Assembly (NCBI RefSeq): GCF_000005825.2
Contig: NC_013791.2
Location: forward strand, 1,798,001 to 1,862,000
Length of the DNA stretch: 64,000 nt
Reading direction: 5' to 3'
Source of the DNA: Alkalihalophilus pseudofirmus OF4
GTDB taxonomy: Bacteria > Bacillota > Bacilli > Bacillales > Bacillaceae_D
Positions 27,264 through 35,607 of the stretch are shown piece after piece. Within the stretch, counting starts at the first letter, position 1, and the number at the start of each line of letters is the position of its first letter. A model generated the notes under the pieces. It had not been told where the DNA came from, made no database searches, and saw nothing but the letters and a program-made list of their open reading frames with translations. A program made the position numbers and the translations under genes.

Positions 27264-28253
27264 TCAATCCAATTGCAATTCCGTTCCCACACACCTAAAA
27301 TGCTTAAACATCCGATACTCCCCTCCTCCACTCCAAAGGTATCCTCCATCTATTGTTTTAATAAACTCAATCTCAGGGTTTAATTTTGCTAATTTCCTAC
27401 GAAGCCTTGATATAATCTGTCTTAATGCTGCTTCTGGATCTTTGGATTGTTGTGAAAGTCTGGAGATGATGTCTTGTTTCGATACTCCAGAGGGATTTTT
27501 CATTAAATACTCTAGGATCGCTGCGTTTTTTATTGGTATTGATACACTTCTTCCTAGGTATGAAACTTCTGTATCGTTCAGGCTTATCTGGTTGAATATA
27601 AACATCGGCAGATCGATGTCTGAGTGCTTTTCGTATTCTTCCTCTGAAATGTTGCTGTATTCTACTCCATTTAAAATCATTTGGTATGGCTTTTTTTCAT
27701 CATTTGGCTCAATGCCGTTTCTTATTTCATCTAGAAGCAGCTTTAGCTCCTCGTTTTGTTCTAGTTGTTTATAAGGCATATCAGCAATTTGATCGAGTGA
27801 GGCTTGCGTGATGATTTTACTGTTTTTTAGTATGTAGTAATGAGCTTTTACCATTTGTTCTGCGGTTAACTTCTTTCTTGTTAAGTTAGGATTCGAATGG
27901 GCTGCCTGGTAGAAAGAATCTAGCGATTTTGTCCATTCTTCTTCGTAAAAGTATAGGAATCCAAGTCTGTAGTTCGCGCGTGCATTATCAGGCTCTAACA
28001 TAATAATTTGATGAAACACTTTGATTGCTCTCTCATATGATCGATCTTGTATCTTCAAATACTCACCATGTAGAATGGACAAATAAGCTCTAACTTCTAT
28101 ATACCCACTATTCTTTTTATCTAGTTTTGATAAAGCAAGAAATAAGCTTAAGCCTTCTTTTATCCATTTGGGATTGGTTTCATCCTCCCTATCCCACCAG
28201 TCTGCTTCTATATCTAATAATTCGTCCAAGGTATATTCCGAATATCTTCCCAT
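27264..28253 (-). CDS. TPR-winged-helix transcriptional regulator
   Basis: 329 residues. TPR-like helices occupy about 40-150 (YERAIKVFHQIIMLEPDNAR followed by ANYRLGFLYFYEEEWTKSLD). The C-terminal OmpR/PhoB-type winged helix is at about 215-320 (ISIPIKNAAILEYLMKNPSG, then VSKQDIISRLSQ, RQIISRLRRKLAKL and FIKTIDGGYLW). The domain order is unusual: sensor repeats first, DNA-binding domain last. It is divergent from the M20 peptidase gene at 28387. A perfect palindrome, TTGTGACA-N4-TGTCACAA, lies between them and is a plausible operator for this protein, but that link is inferred. Confidence 0.75.
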   Translation of the reverse strand: MGRYSEYTLDELLDIEADWWDREDETNPKWIKEGLSLFLALSKLDKKNSGYIEVRAYLSILHGEYLKIQDRSYERAIKVFHQIIMLEPDNARANYRLGFLYFYEEEWTKSLDSFYQAAHSNPNLTRKKLTAEQMVKAHYYILKNSKIITQASLDQIADMPYKQLEQNEELKLLLDEIRNGIEPNDEKKPYQMILNGVEYSNISEEEYEKHSDIDLPMFIFNQISLNDTEVSYLGRSVSIPIKNAAILEYLMKNPSGVSKQDIISRLSQQSKDPEAALRQIISRLRRKLAKLNPEIEFIKTIDGGYLWSGGGEYRMFKHFRCVGTELQLD

Positions 28254-28320
28254 CCGTTGATCCCCACTCTTTTTTTTTTAAGTACTAATTCTATTTTACT
28301 ATAACCATCCCCTCCTTTCG

Positions 28321-28340
28321 TTGTGACAGTGTTGTCACAA
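28321..28340. promoter_or_regulatory. Perfect palindromic operator in divergent promoter region
   Basis: TTGTGACA-GTGT-TGTCACAA, 8 + 4 + 8 bp, between the TPR-winged-helix regulator (minus) and the M20 peptidase (plus). The position suggests joint control of both genes. Confidence 0.6.
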
Positions 28341-28386
28341 GGTTCTTGCTACACTTATCTCAACATAGCAGAAGGAGCTGGTAAAT

Positions 28387-29700
28387 ATGAGAAAAGAAAC
28401 ATTGTTTGCACGTCATGGGTTTATGGAGTCAGATTTGGAGGTTAACGTCATTGGTGGGCGTAGCAAGGTCGGTACATTCCTGAAACAGGCGCTAAATTAT
28501 GTGGGGCAAACTGGGGACCCAATCCCTGAGGCTAAATGGATGGAAGCACTTCTCCATGCATCAACACAGGTAGAAAGGGTTGGCCGTGAAATGTCGGTTG
28601 ATCCACGGGAACAAGAGCTGCCTCTAGCCGAGCTGGATCCTTATATTCGCGGGATTGTTCGTTGGCTGAATGAACTAGGGTTGCACACAAGTTTTTGCTG
28701 TGACGGTCATAACAAAAGGCCTGCTCATGTCTCTTTCATTCGTTTGCTAAAGAAAGAAGAAATTAGATTATTGAAAGCTTGTGCCACTAAAGATGTACGA
28801 ATTAAAATTGAAGGCAAGAAAGCGACCTTCTTGTATCGAGCTGGAGAAGTTCAAAAGCTGCTTGATGTTTCAGAACATTTCTTTGCTTTAGTTAAAGACC
28901 CTGCAAATATCATTCACTTAGAGGCGGATGGCTTCAAGTCTAAAGTAATGGACCTCCTCTCTATTTCAGGGGCAAGCGGTAATGAAAGAAAGATTAGAAA
29001 TCACCTGCGCCAGCAATTAAATAAAATCACCGACTATACGTATATGGACCGTGCCGGCAATCTTCTTGCTTACCTTAATTGCGGTGAGGGTCCAACCGTT
29101 TTACTCTCAGCTCATATGGATACAGTTGAAGAGTTTAGTGAAGATCGGTATATCATTGAAGAAGGAACAGTGCTCTCCAGTTCAGATGGAGTCCTAGGAG
29201 CAGATGACCGGGCTGGGATTGCCGTTGTTTTAGAGGTCTTATCCCGCATTTCTAAAACAAACTTTAATGGTACGTTAAAAGTCGCATTCACCGTTAAAGA
29301 AGAAATTGGCTGCGTTGGTGCTAGAGAGATTGACCAAGAGTTTATCTCTGATATCGATGCTGCGATTGTCGTTGACCGTAGAGGAACAAGAGATATTGTC
29401 ACATCAAACTATTCCACTTCTTTTTGCCCGGATGAGTACGGGGAGCTTTTTGAGAAAGCAGGTCAGTCATTAGGTATGGAAGATTGGAAAGTAACTGTTG
29501 GAGGCTCAAGTGATGCTCGAGTATTTGCTGAGTATAGCATTCCCTCTGTGAACTTATCTGCAGGCTACTTGCATGAGCACACTGACTTTGAAACTCTTGA
29601 TTATAAGGCAGCGTATGAAACGATGATATTAGTTGAGGGTGTGCTGCACCAGCAGTTGATAGGAGTTAGGGGTGACGTGCAGACTGGTGAGGAAGTATAA
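28387..29700 (+). CDS. M20-family metallopeptidase with an extra N-terminal domain
   Basis: 437 residues. The C-terminal two thirds is an M20/M28-like zinc peptidase: TVLLSAHMDTVEEF (metal His/Asp), SSDGVLGADDRAGIAVVLEV (bridging Asp), FTVKEEIGCVGAREI (Glu-Glu base and ligand), AAIVVDRRGTRDI, and a late HEHTDFETLDYKA (metal His). The first about 180 residues are not part of the usual peptidase; they include YIRGIVRWLNELGLHTSFCC and may bind substrate. The closest activities are tripeptidase/aminopeptidase. It has a GGAGCTGG site and lies beside a palindromic operator. Likely peptide scavenging. Confidence 0.82.
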   Translation: MRKETLFARHGFMESDLEVNVIGGRSKVGTFLKQALNYVGQTGDPIPEAKWMEALLHASTQVERVGREMSVDPREQELPLAELDPYIRGIVRWLNELGLHTSFCCDGHNKRPAHVSFIRLLKKEEIRLLKACATKDVRIKIEGKKATFLYRAGEVQKLLDVSEHFFALVKDPANIIHLEADGFKSKVMDLLSISGASGNERKIRNHLRQQLNKITDYTYMDRAGNLLAYLNCGEGPTVLLSAHMDTVEEFSEDRYIIEEGTVLSSSDGVLGADDRAGIAVVLEVLSRISKTNFNGTLKVAFTVKEEIGCVGAREIDQEFISDIDAAIVVDRRGTRDIVTSNYSTSFCPDEYGELFEKAGQSLGMEDWKVTVGGSSDARVFAEYSIPSVNLSAGYLHEHTDFETLDYKAAYETMILVEGVLHQQLIGVRGDVQTGEEV

Positions 29701-29724
29701 AGAGTAGTTTTCTGAATTAAATAG

Positions 29725-29759
29725 AAAAGGCTAACTTCATTATTGAAGTTAGCCTTTTA
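29725..29759. terminator. Terminator of the M20 peptidase gene
   Basis: AAAAGGCTAACTTCA-N4-TGAAGTTAGCCTTTT hairpin 25 bp past the stop, with T tracts both ways. It could also stop the small minus-strand gene at 29808. Confidence 0.85.
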
Positions 29760-29807
29760 CGTCTTTTAGCACAGATATAATACATGGTACTGGTTATAAA
29801 CTATTTT

Positions 29808-29933
29808 CTAATGCATTTTCTTTTTATGATTGCTTAAGGTTTTACCAGCTTTACTTTTTTGTGTTTTGGAAGTTTTAGGGTCTGACAATATTTTTCCTGC
29901 TTTTCCTACTTTACCTCCTGAATGTTTTGCCAC
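29808..29933 (-). CDS. Small basic protein (41 aa), GTG start
   Basis: A short frame starting at GTG with a strong GGGAGG site. The product runs MAKHSGGKVGKAGKILSDPK, then TSKTQKSKAGKTLSNHKKK..., and is rich in Lys, Gly and Ser, with two related halves (GKVGKAGKILS and SKAGKTLSNH). It lacks acidic residues except one Asp and has no hydrophobic segment. Small Lys/Ser/Gly proteins of this kind occur widely in bacteria and may bind nucleic acid; function unknown. A terminator lies at its 3' side. Confidence 0.6.
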   Translation of the reverse strand: MAKHSGGKVGKAGKILSDPKTSKTQKSKAGKTLSNHKKKMH

Positions 29934-29972
29934 ATTTTCTACCTCCCTTCTCCTTTTATATACTATTCTTCA

Positions 29973-30359
29973 CTACGACCCAAACCTCATCGTATTATCT
30001 ACCTTCCTCCGATACACTCGCTGTCTTCTCTCACTCTGCATCTCTTGTTTGTGCTCGAGTCTCATGAGGGCTTTTTCGGCTAGGCTGTAAACTCTTCTTA
30101 AGTTGTCGAGGTCTTGGATGATGATTGGGTGCATGTGGCAGACATTGTTTCGTGTGACTTTGGTGTGAGTGAGGTGTTGGAGTTGGACTTGGGTTAATGG
30201 GATGAGGTTGTTTAGGATGATGATATTGACTAAGTTGGAGTACGATGGGTCTTGTTTTATTTTAAGCGGGAGGGTCAGGACGATGATTTTCTTTAGGATG
30301 TGTTCTAGATCATAAAGCAGCTGATAGGCTCGGACGGAATGTTCTTTTTGTGGTTTCAT
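29973..30359 (-). CDS. Hypothetical protein (128 aa)
   Basis: ATG start with an AAAGG site 11 bases upstream. The product is basic and mostly helical (AYQLLYDLEHILKKIIVLTL, then SNLVNIIILNNLIPLTQVQL), ending in a strongly basic tail, QSERRQRVYRRKVDNTMRF. It has no signal peptide or known motif. It lies in a minus-strand run between the small basic peptide and comK. I cannot assign a family. Confidence 0.5.
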   Translation of the reverse strand: MKPQKEHSVRAYQLLYDLEHILKKIIVLTLPLKIKQDPSYSNLVNIIILNNLIPLTQVQLQHLTHTKVTRNNVCHMHPIIIQDLDNLRRVYSLAEKALMRLEHKQEMQSERRQRVYRRKVDNTMRFGS

Positions 30360-30702
30360 AGGTTATTTATCCTTTCTTCATGCTTGCTTATTCAATTCTT
30401 ATTGGCCGCAAGTAAGGGTCGTTGGATTTGGTGGATGAGATTTTTAATGTTGTTGTGGCTGATTTTGAGTTTTTGAGCAGGCAGTTGAATGGTTTATATG
30501 AAGTTTTTAGGAATGGAGTATGTGATGGTTGAGTCTTTAATTTGCTTTGCTTCTTAGGGGTCTTGGGTGAAGAGTCGAGTCGTTGATTGTGTGAGTGTTC
30601 GCTTTTTTTCTTGGAGAGTTTTGTGAAGGAATCTGTTTGTCATTCATTTCCTATCTTCATCATACATGAAATCTCTACAAATAACAGCATTTTTTTAGCT
30701 CA
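30360..30702. other. Gap between hypothetical gene and comK
   Basis: 343 bp with no convincing reading frame, hairpin or repeat. GT-rich on the plus strand in its middle part; possibly eroded coding sequence. Confidence 0.4.
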
Positions 30703-31224
30703 TTAATAATGGACTGGTGAATAATCGATCTGCCTCATCACCTGCTCTATTTTATATGGTCTATATGTGAGTCTTAAAATGCAATAGGAAGTGCGCTGGA
30801 TTTGGCGTTCGATGGTTGCGTAGGTGGCATCGATTGTTAACTGTATGGAGTTGCGGAAAGTAATGATTGTTTTCGCAGGGTGGTCAGGGTCCGGCATAAA
30901 AGTGCGGATGTGGTGATAGAAAAGCCAGGAGCATTCGAGCTTTGTGGGTGAATGGGTTGGGAAGGTGTAGATCTGATCCATCGTATCAATCGGGATCGGC
31001 ACTTTACTTTGAGCTCTTGTGATTTCACTTACTGCCGTTCTGCGTCCGTCATAGGTGGCGCCGCCTTCAATGCAAGCTCGCTTGATAATCGACATGCTTG
31101 ATTCGGCTACATAATAGATTTGATGATTCTCATAGACAATCGTTTCATAGTCGGTGTGATAGGCAGGCATAATAGCAAGGGTGTGGCGGTTAATATCATA
31201 ATGCGGCAGGATAGATGGTTTCAT
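30703..31224 (-). CDS. comK: ComK-family competence transcription factor
   Basis: 173 residues. ComK-type motifs include MSIIKRACIEGGATYDGRRT (the conserved GGATYDGRR core), SKVPIPIDTMDQIYTFPTHS, then PTKLECSWLFYHHI. B. subtilis ComK (192 aa) is the AT-box-binding master regulator of DNA uptake genes. The start ATG has an AAAGGAGCG site. Several Bacillaceae carry comK although natural competence was never shown. The XRE regulator lies about 120 bp upstream on the same strand and may influence it. Confidence 0.8.
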   Translation of the reverse strand: MKPSILPHYDINRHTLAIMPAYHTDYETIVYENHQIYYVAESSMSIIKRACIEGGATYDGRRTAVSEITRAQSKVPIPIDTMDQIYTFPTHSPTKLECSWLFYHHIRTFMPDPDHPAKTIITFRNSIQLTIDATYATIERQIQRTSYCILRLTYRPYKIEQVMRQIDYSPVHY

Positions 31225-31343
31225 GGGGGAACGCTCCTTTTAGGTTCATTGGTAGGATTGTGACGGTTTCCTTGTCACGTAGTAGATGTATTGGGGGATG
31301 TGGTGTTTGGTCAGGAGAAAATAGATGAGGGCACCTATTTTCT

Positions 31344-31637
31344 CTACTTCTTGCTTTCGTCTATTCGCTGCTGGATTGGTGCTCGTAAGGCTTCGTATAC
31401 TTCATTGGGAGTTTCATTTAAGAGATTGCCAGGTTCATCATGTTCAAACGATGCAGCGAGCTTCATGATAATGTCTAGAGAGATATTTCGTTTTCCATTT
31501 TCAATTTCACTTATGTAGGTCTCTGTTAAATCAGATCTCCAAGCTAACTCTGCTATCGTTAGTCCGGCTCGATTTCTTTTTGTACGGATGATCACTCCAA
31601 ACGATTCACTTAACGCATCTTTTCCTTGTTTTCCCAC
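31344..31637 (-). CDS. XRE-family transcriptional regulator (97 aa)
   Basis: Helix-turn-helix of the Cro/CI type: FGVIIRTKRNRAGLTIAELA, then WRSDLTETYISEIENGKRNI, the standard five-helix pattern. The C-terminal about 35 residues are polar. It starts at GTG (31637) with AAAAGGAG upstream. It lies just upstream of comK in the same direction but about 120 bp apart, and could repress it or itself; no operator could be assigned. Confidence 0.85.
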   Translation of the reverse strand: MGKQGKDALSESFGVIIRTKRNRAGLTIAELAWRSDLTETYISEIENGKRNISLDIIMKLAASFEHDEPGNLLNETPNEVYEALRAPIQQRIDESKK

Positions 31638-31932
31638 AGATATGCTCCTTTTTGAACATTATCTGTTTGCAGGAAATAACACACCATTAACGATCGTTGA
31701 AGTTTTACCTAATATATGGAATTTAACGAAAGTATTTTTTATTTTATTGCTTAATAAGTCTAATTCCGCTTAGCTTCGTTCATTTTACGGGGATATAACC
31801 ACTTTACTCCTCTTAAAAGGGAGATAGATCATTTATGAAAAAATAGCTATAATGAGTATATATGTGAATTTTTTGAAATTGTTTACGAATTTGTTCTACA
31901 TAAAACAAAGGAGAGAATAAATGGTATGAGAA

Positions 31933-32565
31933 GTGTATAAGAAAGAAAACCATGTTCAGTTTAAATCGTACCTGCTATATATCGTGTTTGGATTGGCTGC
32001 GGGTATGATAACTAGATTATCAGATTTCTTTCCAAATGATGACTTATGGAGTTTAAGTTCCATAGCAACATTATTTGGCTTTTGGATGGTAACCGTAACA
32101 CTAGTTATCTATTTCAGTTCTTCCAATATAAATGCGGCCATTAATGTTTTTGTATACCTTACTGCTATGAATTTTAGTTTTTACTTTTTGAATTATGTAC
32201 TCGGCTTTTTTGTTCCAATGTTTGATAATGAAGGATTCCAATGGAGTTTATTTATTTTCTTTACTATGTTTGCCTTAGTATGCAGTGTTATTAGTTATGT
32301 ACTTTACTTTTGGAATAAAGAAAACAAATGGAGTAATGTGTTATATGCATTACCGGTAAGTGGGTTAGCTGCTGAAACCATTGGTGTGAGTATCTATTTA
32401 TACAACAATCATACATTTTTGTTCCAACTTATTTTTAATTCGGTTAGTTTAATCATATTGGGCTATTGGTTCTATAGAAAGGCAAATAATAAATGGATCT
32501 ACATAGCAACCATTGGCATGATCACTTTAATAGGTTATTTTCTCGTTTACTATCCTTTTCTATAA
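31933..32565 (+). CDS. Six-helix membrane protein (DUF6518-like)
   Basis: 210 residues with about six hydrophobic segments (YLLYIVFGLAAGMIT, LFGFWMVTVTLVIYF, VFVYLTAMNFSFYFL, SLFIFFTMFALVCSVI, TFLFQLIFNSVSLIILGYW, IYIATIGMITLIGYFLVYY). Function unknown. The start is odd. The well-placed ATG at 31921, after AAAGGAGAG, reads ATG GTA TGA, then GAA and GTG in the same frame, so the natural start is followed by a stop at codon 3 and translation must begin at the GTG at 31933. This suggests a recent nonsense mutation or a tiny leader. The original terminator of this gene now flanks the IS1182 element. Confidence 0.65.
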   Translation: MYKKENHVQFKSYLLYIVFGLAAGMITRLSDFFPNDDLWSLSSIATLFGFWMVTVTLVIYFSSSNINAAINVFVYLTAMNFSFYFLNYVLGFFVPMFDNEGFQWSLFIFFTMFALVCSVISYVLYFWNKENKWSNVLYALPVSGLAAETIGVSIYLYNNHTFLFQLIFNSVSLIILGYWFYRKANNKWIYIATIGMITLIGYFLVYYPFL

Positions 32566-32592
32566 TTTTACTGAAAATATATCAAAGAGAAG

Positions 32593-32611
32593 CAGCTGAA
32601 TTATTCAGCTG
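32593..32611. repeat. Left 19-bp copy of duplicated terminator stem-loop (IS1182 target duplication)
   Basis: CAGCTGAATTATTCAGCTG, a near-perfect palindrome, directly abuts the left end of the IS1182 element. An identical 19-bp copy is at 34176-34194. Before insertion the site probably read as one hairpin followed by ATTTTT, the terminator of the upstream membrane gene. Confidence 0.8.
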
Positions 32612-32706
32612 CTCAGGCTGTTGAGAAAGTCTTCTCAACAGCCTATTTTTATACTTTAAACCAATTATTCAGATAGATATAATATATATAGAAAAAATGT
32701 GCTGAG

Positions 32707-34065
32707 GTGATGACATTGTTACGTCCGATTCGTGAAAAACAAATTGAATTAGAGATGGTATCTATTGATCAACTGGTTCCTGAAGATCATCTTTTACGGA
32801 AAATTGATGCGACGATTGATTTTAATTTCATCTATGACCGTGTGAAGTCTTTTTATTCCGAAGATAATGGGCGTCCTCCCATTGACCCTGTCATGCTATT
32901 CAAAATGATGCTCGTTGGATACCTTTTTGGCATCCGCTCTGAAAGACAGTTGGAGAAAGAGATTCAAACTAATGTAGCTTACCGCTGGTTCCTAGGTTTA
33001 AACTTGACGGACTCTGTTCCTCACCATTCTACAATTAGCTTTAATCGCCATAAACGCTTTAAAGGGACGAAGATCTTTCAAGACATCTTCGATGAAGTAG
33101 TTCTTTTGGCAATGGAACACCGTATGGTTGGTGGTCGATTACTTTTTACAGACTCGACTCATTTAAAAGCGAATGCAAACAAGCGTAAATTTGTAAAAGA
33201 AACCGTTCAAGTTGACACAAGAGAATACATAGAGGAGTTAAATCAAGCAATCGAAGACGATCGCAAAGCTCATGGAAAAAAGCCATTACCCAAAAAGGAG
33301 AAGGAGGTGGAGGAAAAAGAGATTAAAGTGAGTACAACGGATAAAGATAGCGGATATATGTTTAGAGATGGAAAGCCTGAAGGGTTCTTCTATTTAGATC
33401 ACCGTACGACCGACCACAAATACAATATTATTACAGATGTCTATGTTACTCCTGGCAATGTTCATGACTCTCGCCCTTACTTGGAACGATTAGATCGGCA
33501 ATGTACTCGATTCGATTTTAAACTAGAGGCTGTTGGACTTGATGCAGGGTATTTAACCATGCCTATTTGTCATGGACTTGACCAAAGAGGCATTATGGGT
33601 GTCATTGCTCACCGAAGATTTTCGACCGTAAAAGGACTACTACCTAAATGGAAGTTTACGTTTGATCATGAAACAGACACTTACATTTGTCCTCAGTCAC
33701 AAGTTTTAACCTACGCAACGACAAATCGTGAAGGATATCGGCAATACCATTCCAACCCAGAGATCTGTAAAGATTGCCCGTCGCTTTCTCAATGTACTAA
33801 ATCTAAAAATCATAAGAAGGTTATCACCCGTCATGTATGGGAGGATAAGAAAGAGAAAGTTCGAGAGAATCGCCTCTCACCCGAAGGAAAGACCATTTAC
33901 AAAATGAGAAAAGAAACAATAGAGCGAAGCTTTGCGGATTCAAAACAACTCCACGGGCTTCGCTACTGCCGGTTACGCAGCTTAGAGGGTGCGAGCGAAC
34001 AAGCGCTAATGACTGCGACAGCGCAGAACATAAAGAAGATCGCAAACCACCTCACTAGAGGGTGA
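32707..34065 (+). CDS. IS1182-family DDE transposase
   Basis: About 450 residues. The N-terminal DUF772-like domain is [20 protein letters not shown], then [20 protein letters not shown]. Catalytic Asp residues are seen in [18 protein letters not shown] and [16 protein letters not shown], and the Glu lies in [16 protein letters not shown] [20 protein letters not shown] Cys-rich patch, [10 protein letters not shown], precedes the end. Several start codons are possible (GTG 32707, ATG 32710, TTG 32716); the GAGGTG site favours TTG 32716. The stop overlaps a long hairpin at about 34030-34084 that should act as terminator. Confidence 0.9.
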   Translation: MMTLLRPIREKQIELEMVSIDQLVPEDHLLRKIDATIDFNFIYDRVKSFYSEDNGRPPIDPVMLFKMMLVGYLFGIRSERQLEKEIQTNVAYRWFLGLNLTDSVPHHSTISFNRHKRFKGTKIFQDIFDEVVLLAMEHRMVGGRLLFTDSTHLKANANKRKFVKETVQVDTREYIEELNQAIEDDRKAHGKKPLPKKEKEVEEKEIKVSTTDKDSGYMFRDGKPEGFFYLDHRTTDHKYNIITDVYVTPGNVHDSRPYLERLDRQCTRFDFKLEAVGLDAGYLTMPICHGLDQRGIMGVIAHRRFSTVKGLLPKWKFTFDHETDTYICPQSQVLTYATTNREGYRQYHSNPEICKDCPSLSQCTKSKNHKKVITRHVWEDKKEKVRENRLSPEGKTIYKMRKETIERSFADSKQLHGLRYCRLRSLEGASEQALMTATAQNIKKIANHLTRG

Positions 34066-34084
34066 GGTGGCTTGCGATCCTCTT
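34030..34084 (+). terminator. Terminator overlapping the IS1182 transposase stop codon
   Basis: AGATCGCAAACCACCTCAC / GTGAGGTGGCTTGCGATC stem with loop TAGAGG, followed by CTCTTTAG. The last codons lie in the stem. Confidence 0.7.
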
Positions 34085-34175
34085 TAGACTCTTGTTCCAT
34101 TTGTATTTTTAGATGTCTAACTAAATAAATGAGAAACCCGCCTTCTAAATAAGGGGGGTTTCTCAACAATCTGAG

Positions 34176-34194
34176 CAGCTGAATTATTCAGCTG
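34176..34194. repeat. Right 19-bp copy of duplicated terminator stem-loop
   Basis: Identical to 32593-32611 and followed by CTATTTTTAATTT, so this copy keeps the T tract and is the functional part of the original terminator. Confidence 0.8.
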
Positions 34195-34259
34195 CTATTT
34201 TTAATTTGACCTGAATAACATAAGGAAAATGAGATAATAAAAGATCATTTATCTATTCT

Positions 34260-34778
34260 TTAGTTCGGTTCTTCATATCCAACGTAATTGAGAACATCAT
34301 TAACTTCGTATGCAATATAGGCAACTCCATCTTCATCTAGCACTACAAAGGCGGGGAGTTCTTCAACTCCGAATATTTCAGTTTCCTTTCCTTCTGTTGC
34401 ACCTCCTGTATAAGGAATGTTGTTGATGTTAATGTTAGTCCATCCGATTTCATGTATGTTATCTTGAAAGTTTCTATAAACCTGAAGTTGGCGTTCCCCT
34501 TCTGCTTTCGAATCATCCTCGGTTGCGGTTACATGGAAATCGTACAACGCATAGATGTTATAAGGATTTTCATCTTCTGGTCCAGGTTTAAACTCGTTTA
34601 TGAAATTTATTTTTTCTTCTTCAGTCATGACGACCTCATCAACACTTTCTTCTACGTTTTCAATAACTTCAGTTTCTTCGCTATTAAAAGTTCCTTTGAC
34701 TTCTTCACCATTGGAACTACCTCCGTTACAACTCACAAGAATAAGGGTTCCCGCAACAATAACACTAAAGAATTTCAA
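34260..34778 (-). CDS. Lipoprotein with thioredoxin-like features, unknown role
   Basis: 172 residues. The signal peptide ends in a lipobox, TLILVSC (Cys17), so the mature protein is membrane-anchored outside the cell. An acidic linker follows (about 25-55). The rest has EFKPGPEDENPYNIYALYDF and EIFGVEELPAFVVLDEDGVA, then YIAYEVNDVLNYV, like the cis-Pro strand and end of a thioredoxin fold but without a CxxC pair. The layout resembles the lipoprotein at 58667-59065. Function unknown. Confidence 0.65.
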   Translation of the reverse strand: MKFFSVIVAGTLILVSCNGGSSNGEEVKGTFNSEETEVIENVEESVDEVVMTEEEKINFINEFKPGPEDENPYNIYALYDFHVTATEDDSKAEGERQLQVYRNFQDNIHEIGWTNININNIPYTGGATEGKETEIFGVEELPAFVVLDEDGVAYIAYEVNDVLNYVGYEEPN

Positions 34779-34991
34779 ATTAATTCCTCCCTCTATTTTT
34801 CTAACACTCAGAGTTTACTATAACTATTTACTGATGTTAAATAATCTCTGTGGAGTCTAATTGACAACATAAAAAATTACAACTCCGTAGATCGGGAGAT
34901 GAAATCTAATGATACCATGTATAAATCTTCTATATATTAATAGCAATATTAATAGCAACAATTTTTATGAAAACAGTCTAATGATAAAAGG

Positions 34992-35561
34992 TTAACCCAG
35001 TGGTTCTTCACCAAATCTTTCCCATAGAATAGGGTATAAATGTTCCAAATCATCTTCCTCCCAATCAAATTCTATGTCAGCAACAGGCTGTAACCCCTTT
35101 TTTTCTAGAGATTCTAGTAGCTCATCATAAATATCGTCATCCCATTCACTATCACCTGTCTTTATAAATGTGTAGGCATCTAATCCAACCGAGAGCAATT
35201 CTTCATTTTGTGGAAACGCTTCATCATCAAGGTTATCTGCATTTATGTATTCTGCTAAAAATTCTGGGTCTTTCATTACCTTGTTATAAACTTCTTCACC
35301 CTGTCCAATTAGCCATGCTCTAAAATAATCAAAAGCATCGTCAGAACAGCCACCCATCAATACATAAGCGGCTCCCCATAAACGAGATCTATAACTAGCA
35401 TTCATCAATTTTTGAAATAAAAATTCAAATTCTAATACCTCCTCTAGTTCTTTTTGAGAAAGTACCTCTGTTAACCATTCCGCTTGATCATCAAATTCTC
35501 TGGACTTTTTAAATAAACTCCAAAACTCTTTCTTTTCCAATAGATTAACCCCCCATTCCAC
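34992..35561 (-). CDS. DUF4240 protein (immunity-like)
   Basis: 189 residues, very acidic. The N-terminal part, EFWSLFKKSREF, then RLWGAAYVLMGGCSDDAFDY followed by FRAWLIGQGEEVYNKVMKDP, is typical of the DUF4240 family, and the C-terminus repeats Asp/Glu-rich blocks. The family is common in polymorphic-toxin loci and acts, or is suspected to act, as immunity protein. The start is uncertain: ATG 35561 lacks a good site, while a TTG seven codons later follows a GGGGGG stretch. It is the last gene of the immunity-like array in transcription order. Confidence 0.75.
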   Translation of the reverse strand: MEWGVNLLEKKEFWSLFKKSREFDDQAEWLTEVLSQKELEEVLEFEFLFQKLMNASYRSRLWGAAYVLMGGCSDDAFDYFRAWLIGQGEEVYNKVMKDPEFLAEYINADNLDDEAFPQNEELLSVGLDAYTFIKTGDSEWDDDIYDELLESLEKKGLQPVADIEFDWEEDDLEHLYPILWERFGEEPLG

Positions 35562-35574
35562 TAAATATAGGATG

Positions 35575-35599
35575 GCGAACAGTGCCTGGCACTGTTCGC
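35575..35599. repeat. REP-like perfect palindrome with AGTGCCTGGCACT core
   Basis: 25 bp, perfectly symmetrical (12 + 1 + 12): arms GCGAAC around core AGTGCC-T-GGCACT. It shares the core with 13166-13192 but has different arms. It lies in the short gap between two immunity-like genes. Confidence 0.75.
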
Positions 35600-35607
35600 T
35601 ATTTCAT

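Larger units (their letters stand above)
32612..34175 (+). mobile_element. IS1182-family insertion sequence, 1564 bp
   Basis: The ends are inverted repeats: the left reads CTCAGGCTGTTGAGAAA and the reverse complement of the right reads CTCAGATTGTTGAGAAA. Flanking sequence is duplicated for 19 bp. The left end contains a strong internal hairpin, GGCTGTTGAGAA / TTCTCAACAGCC, at 32616-32644 that would block read-through into the transposase. One intact transposase gene fills the element. Confidence 0.88.
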
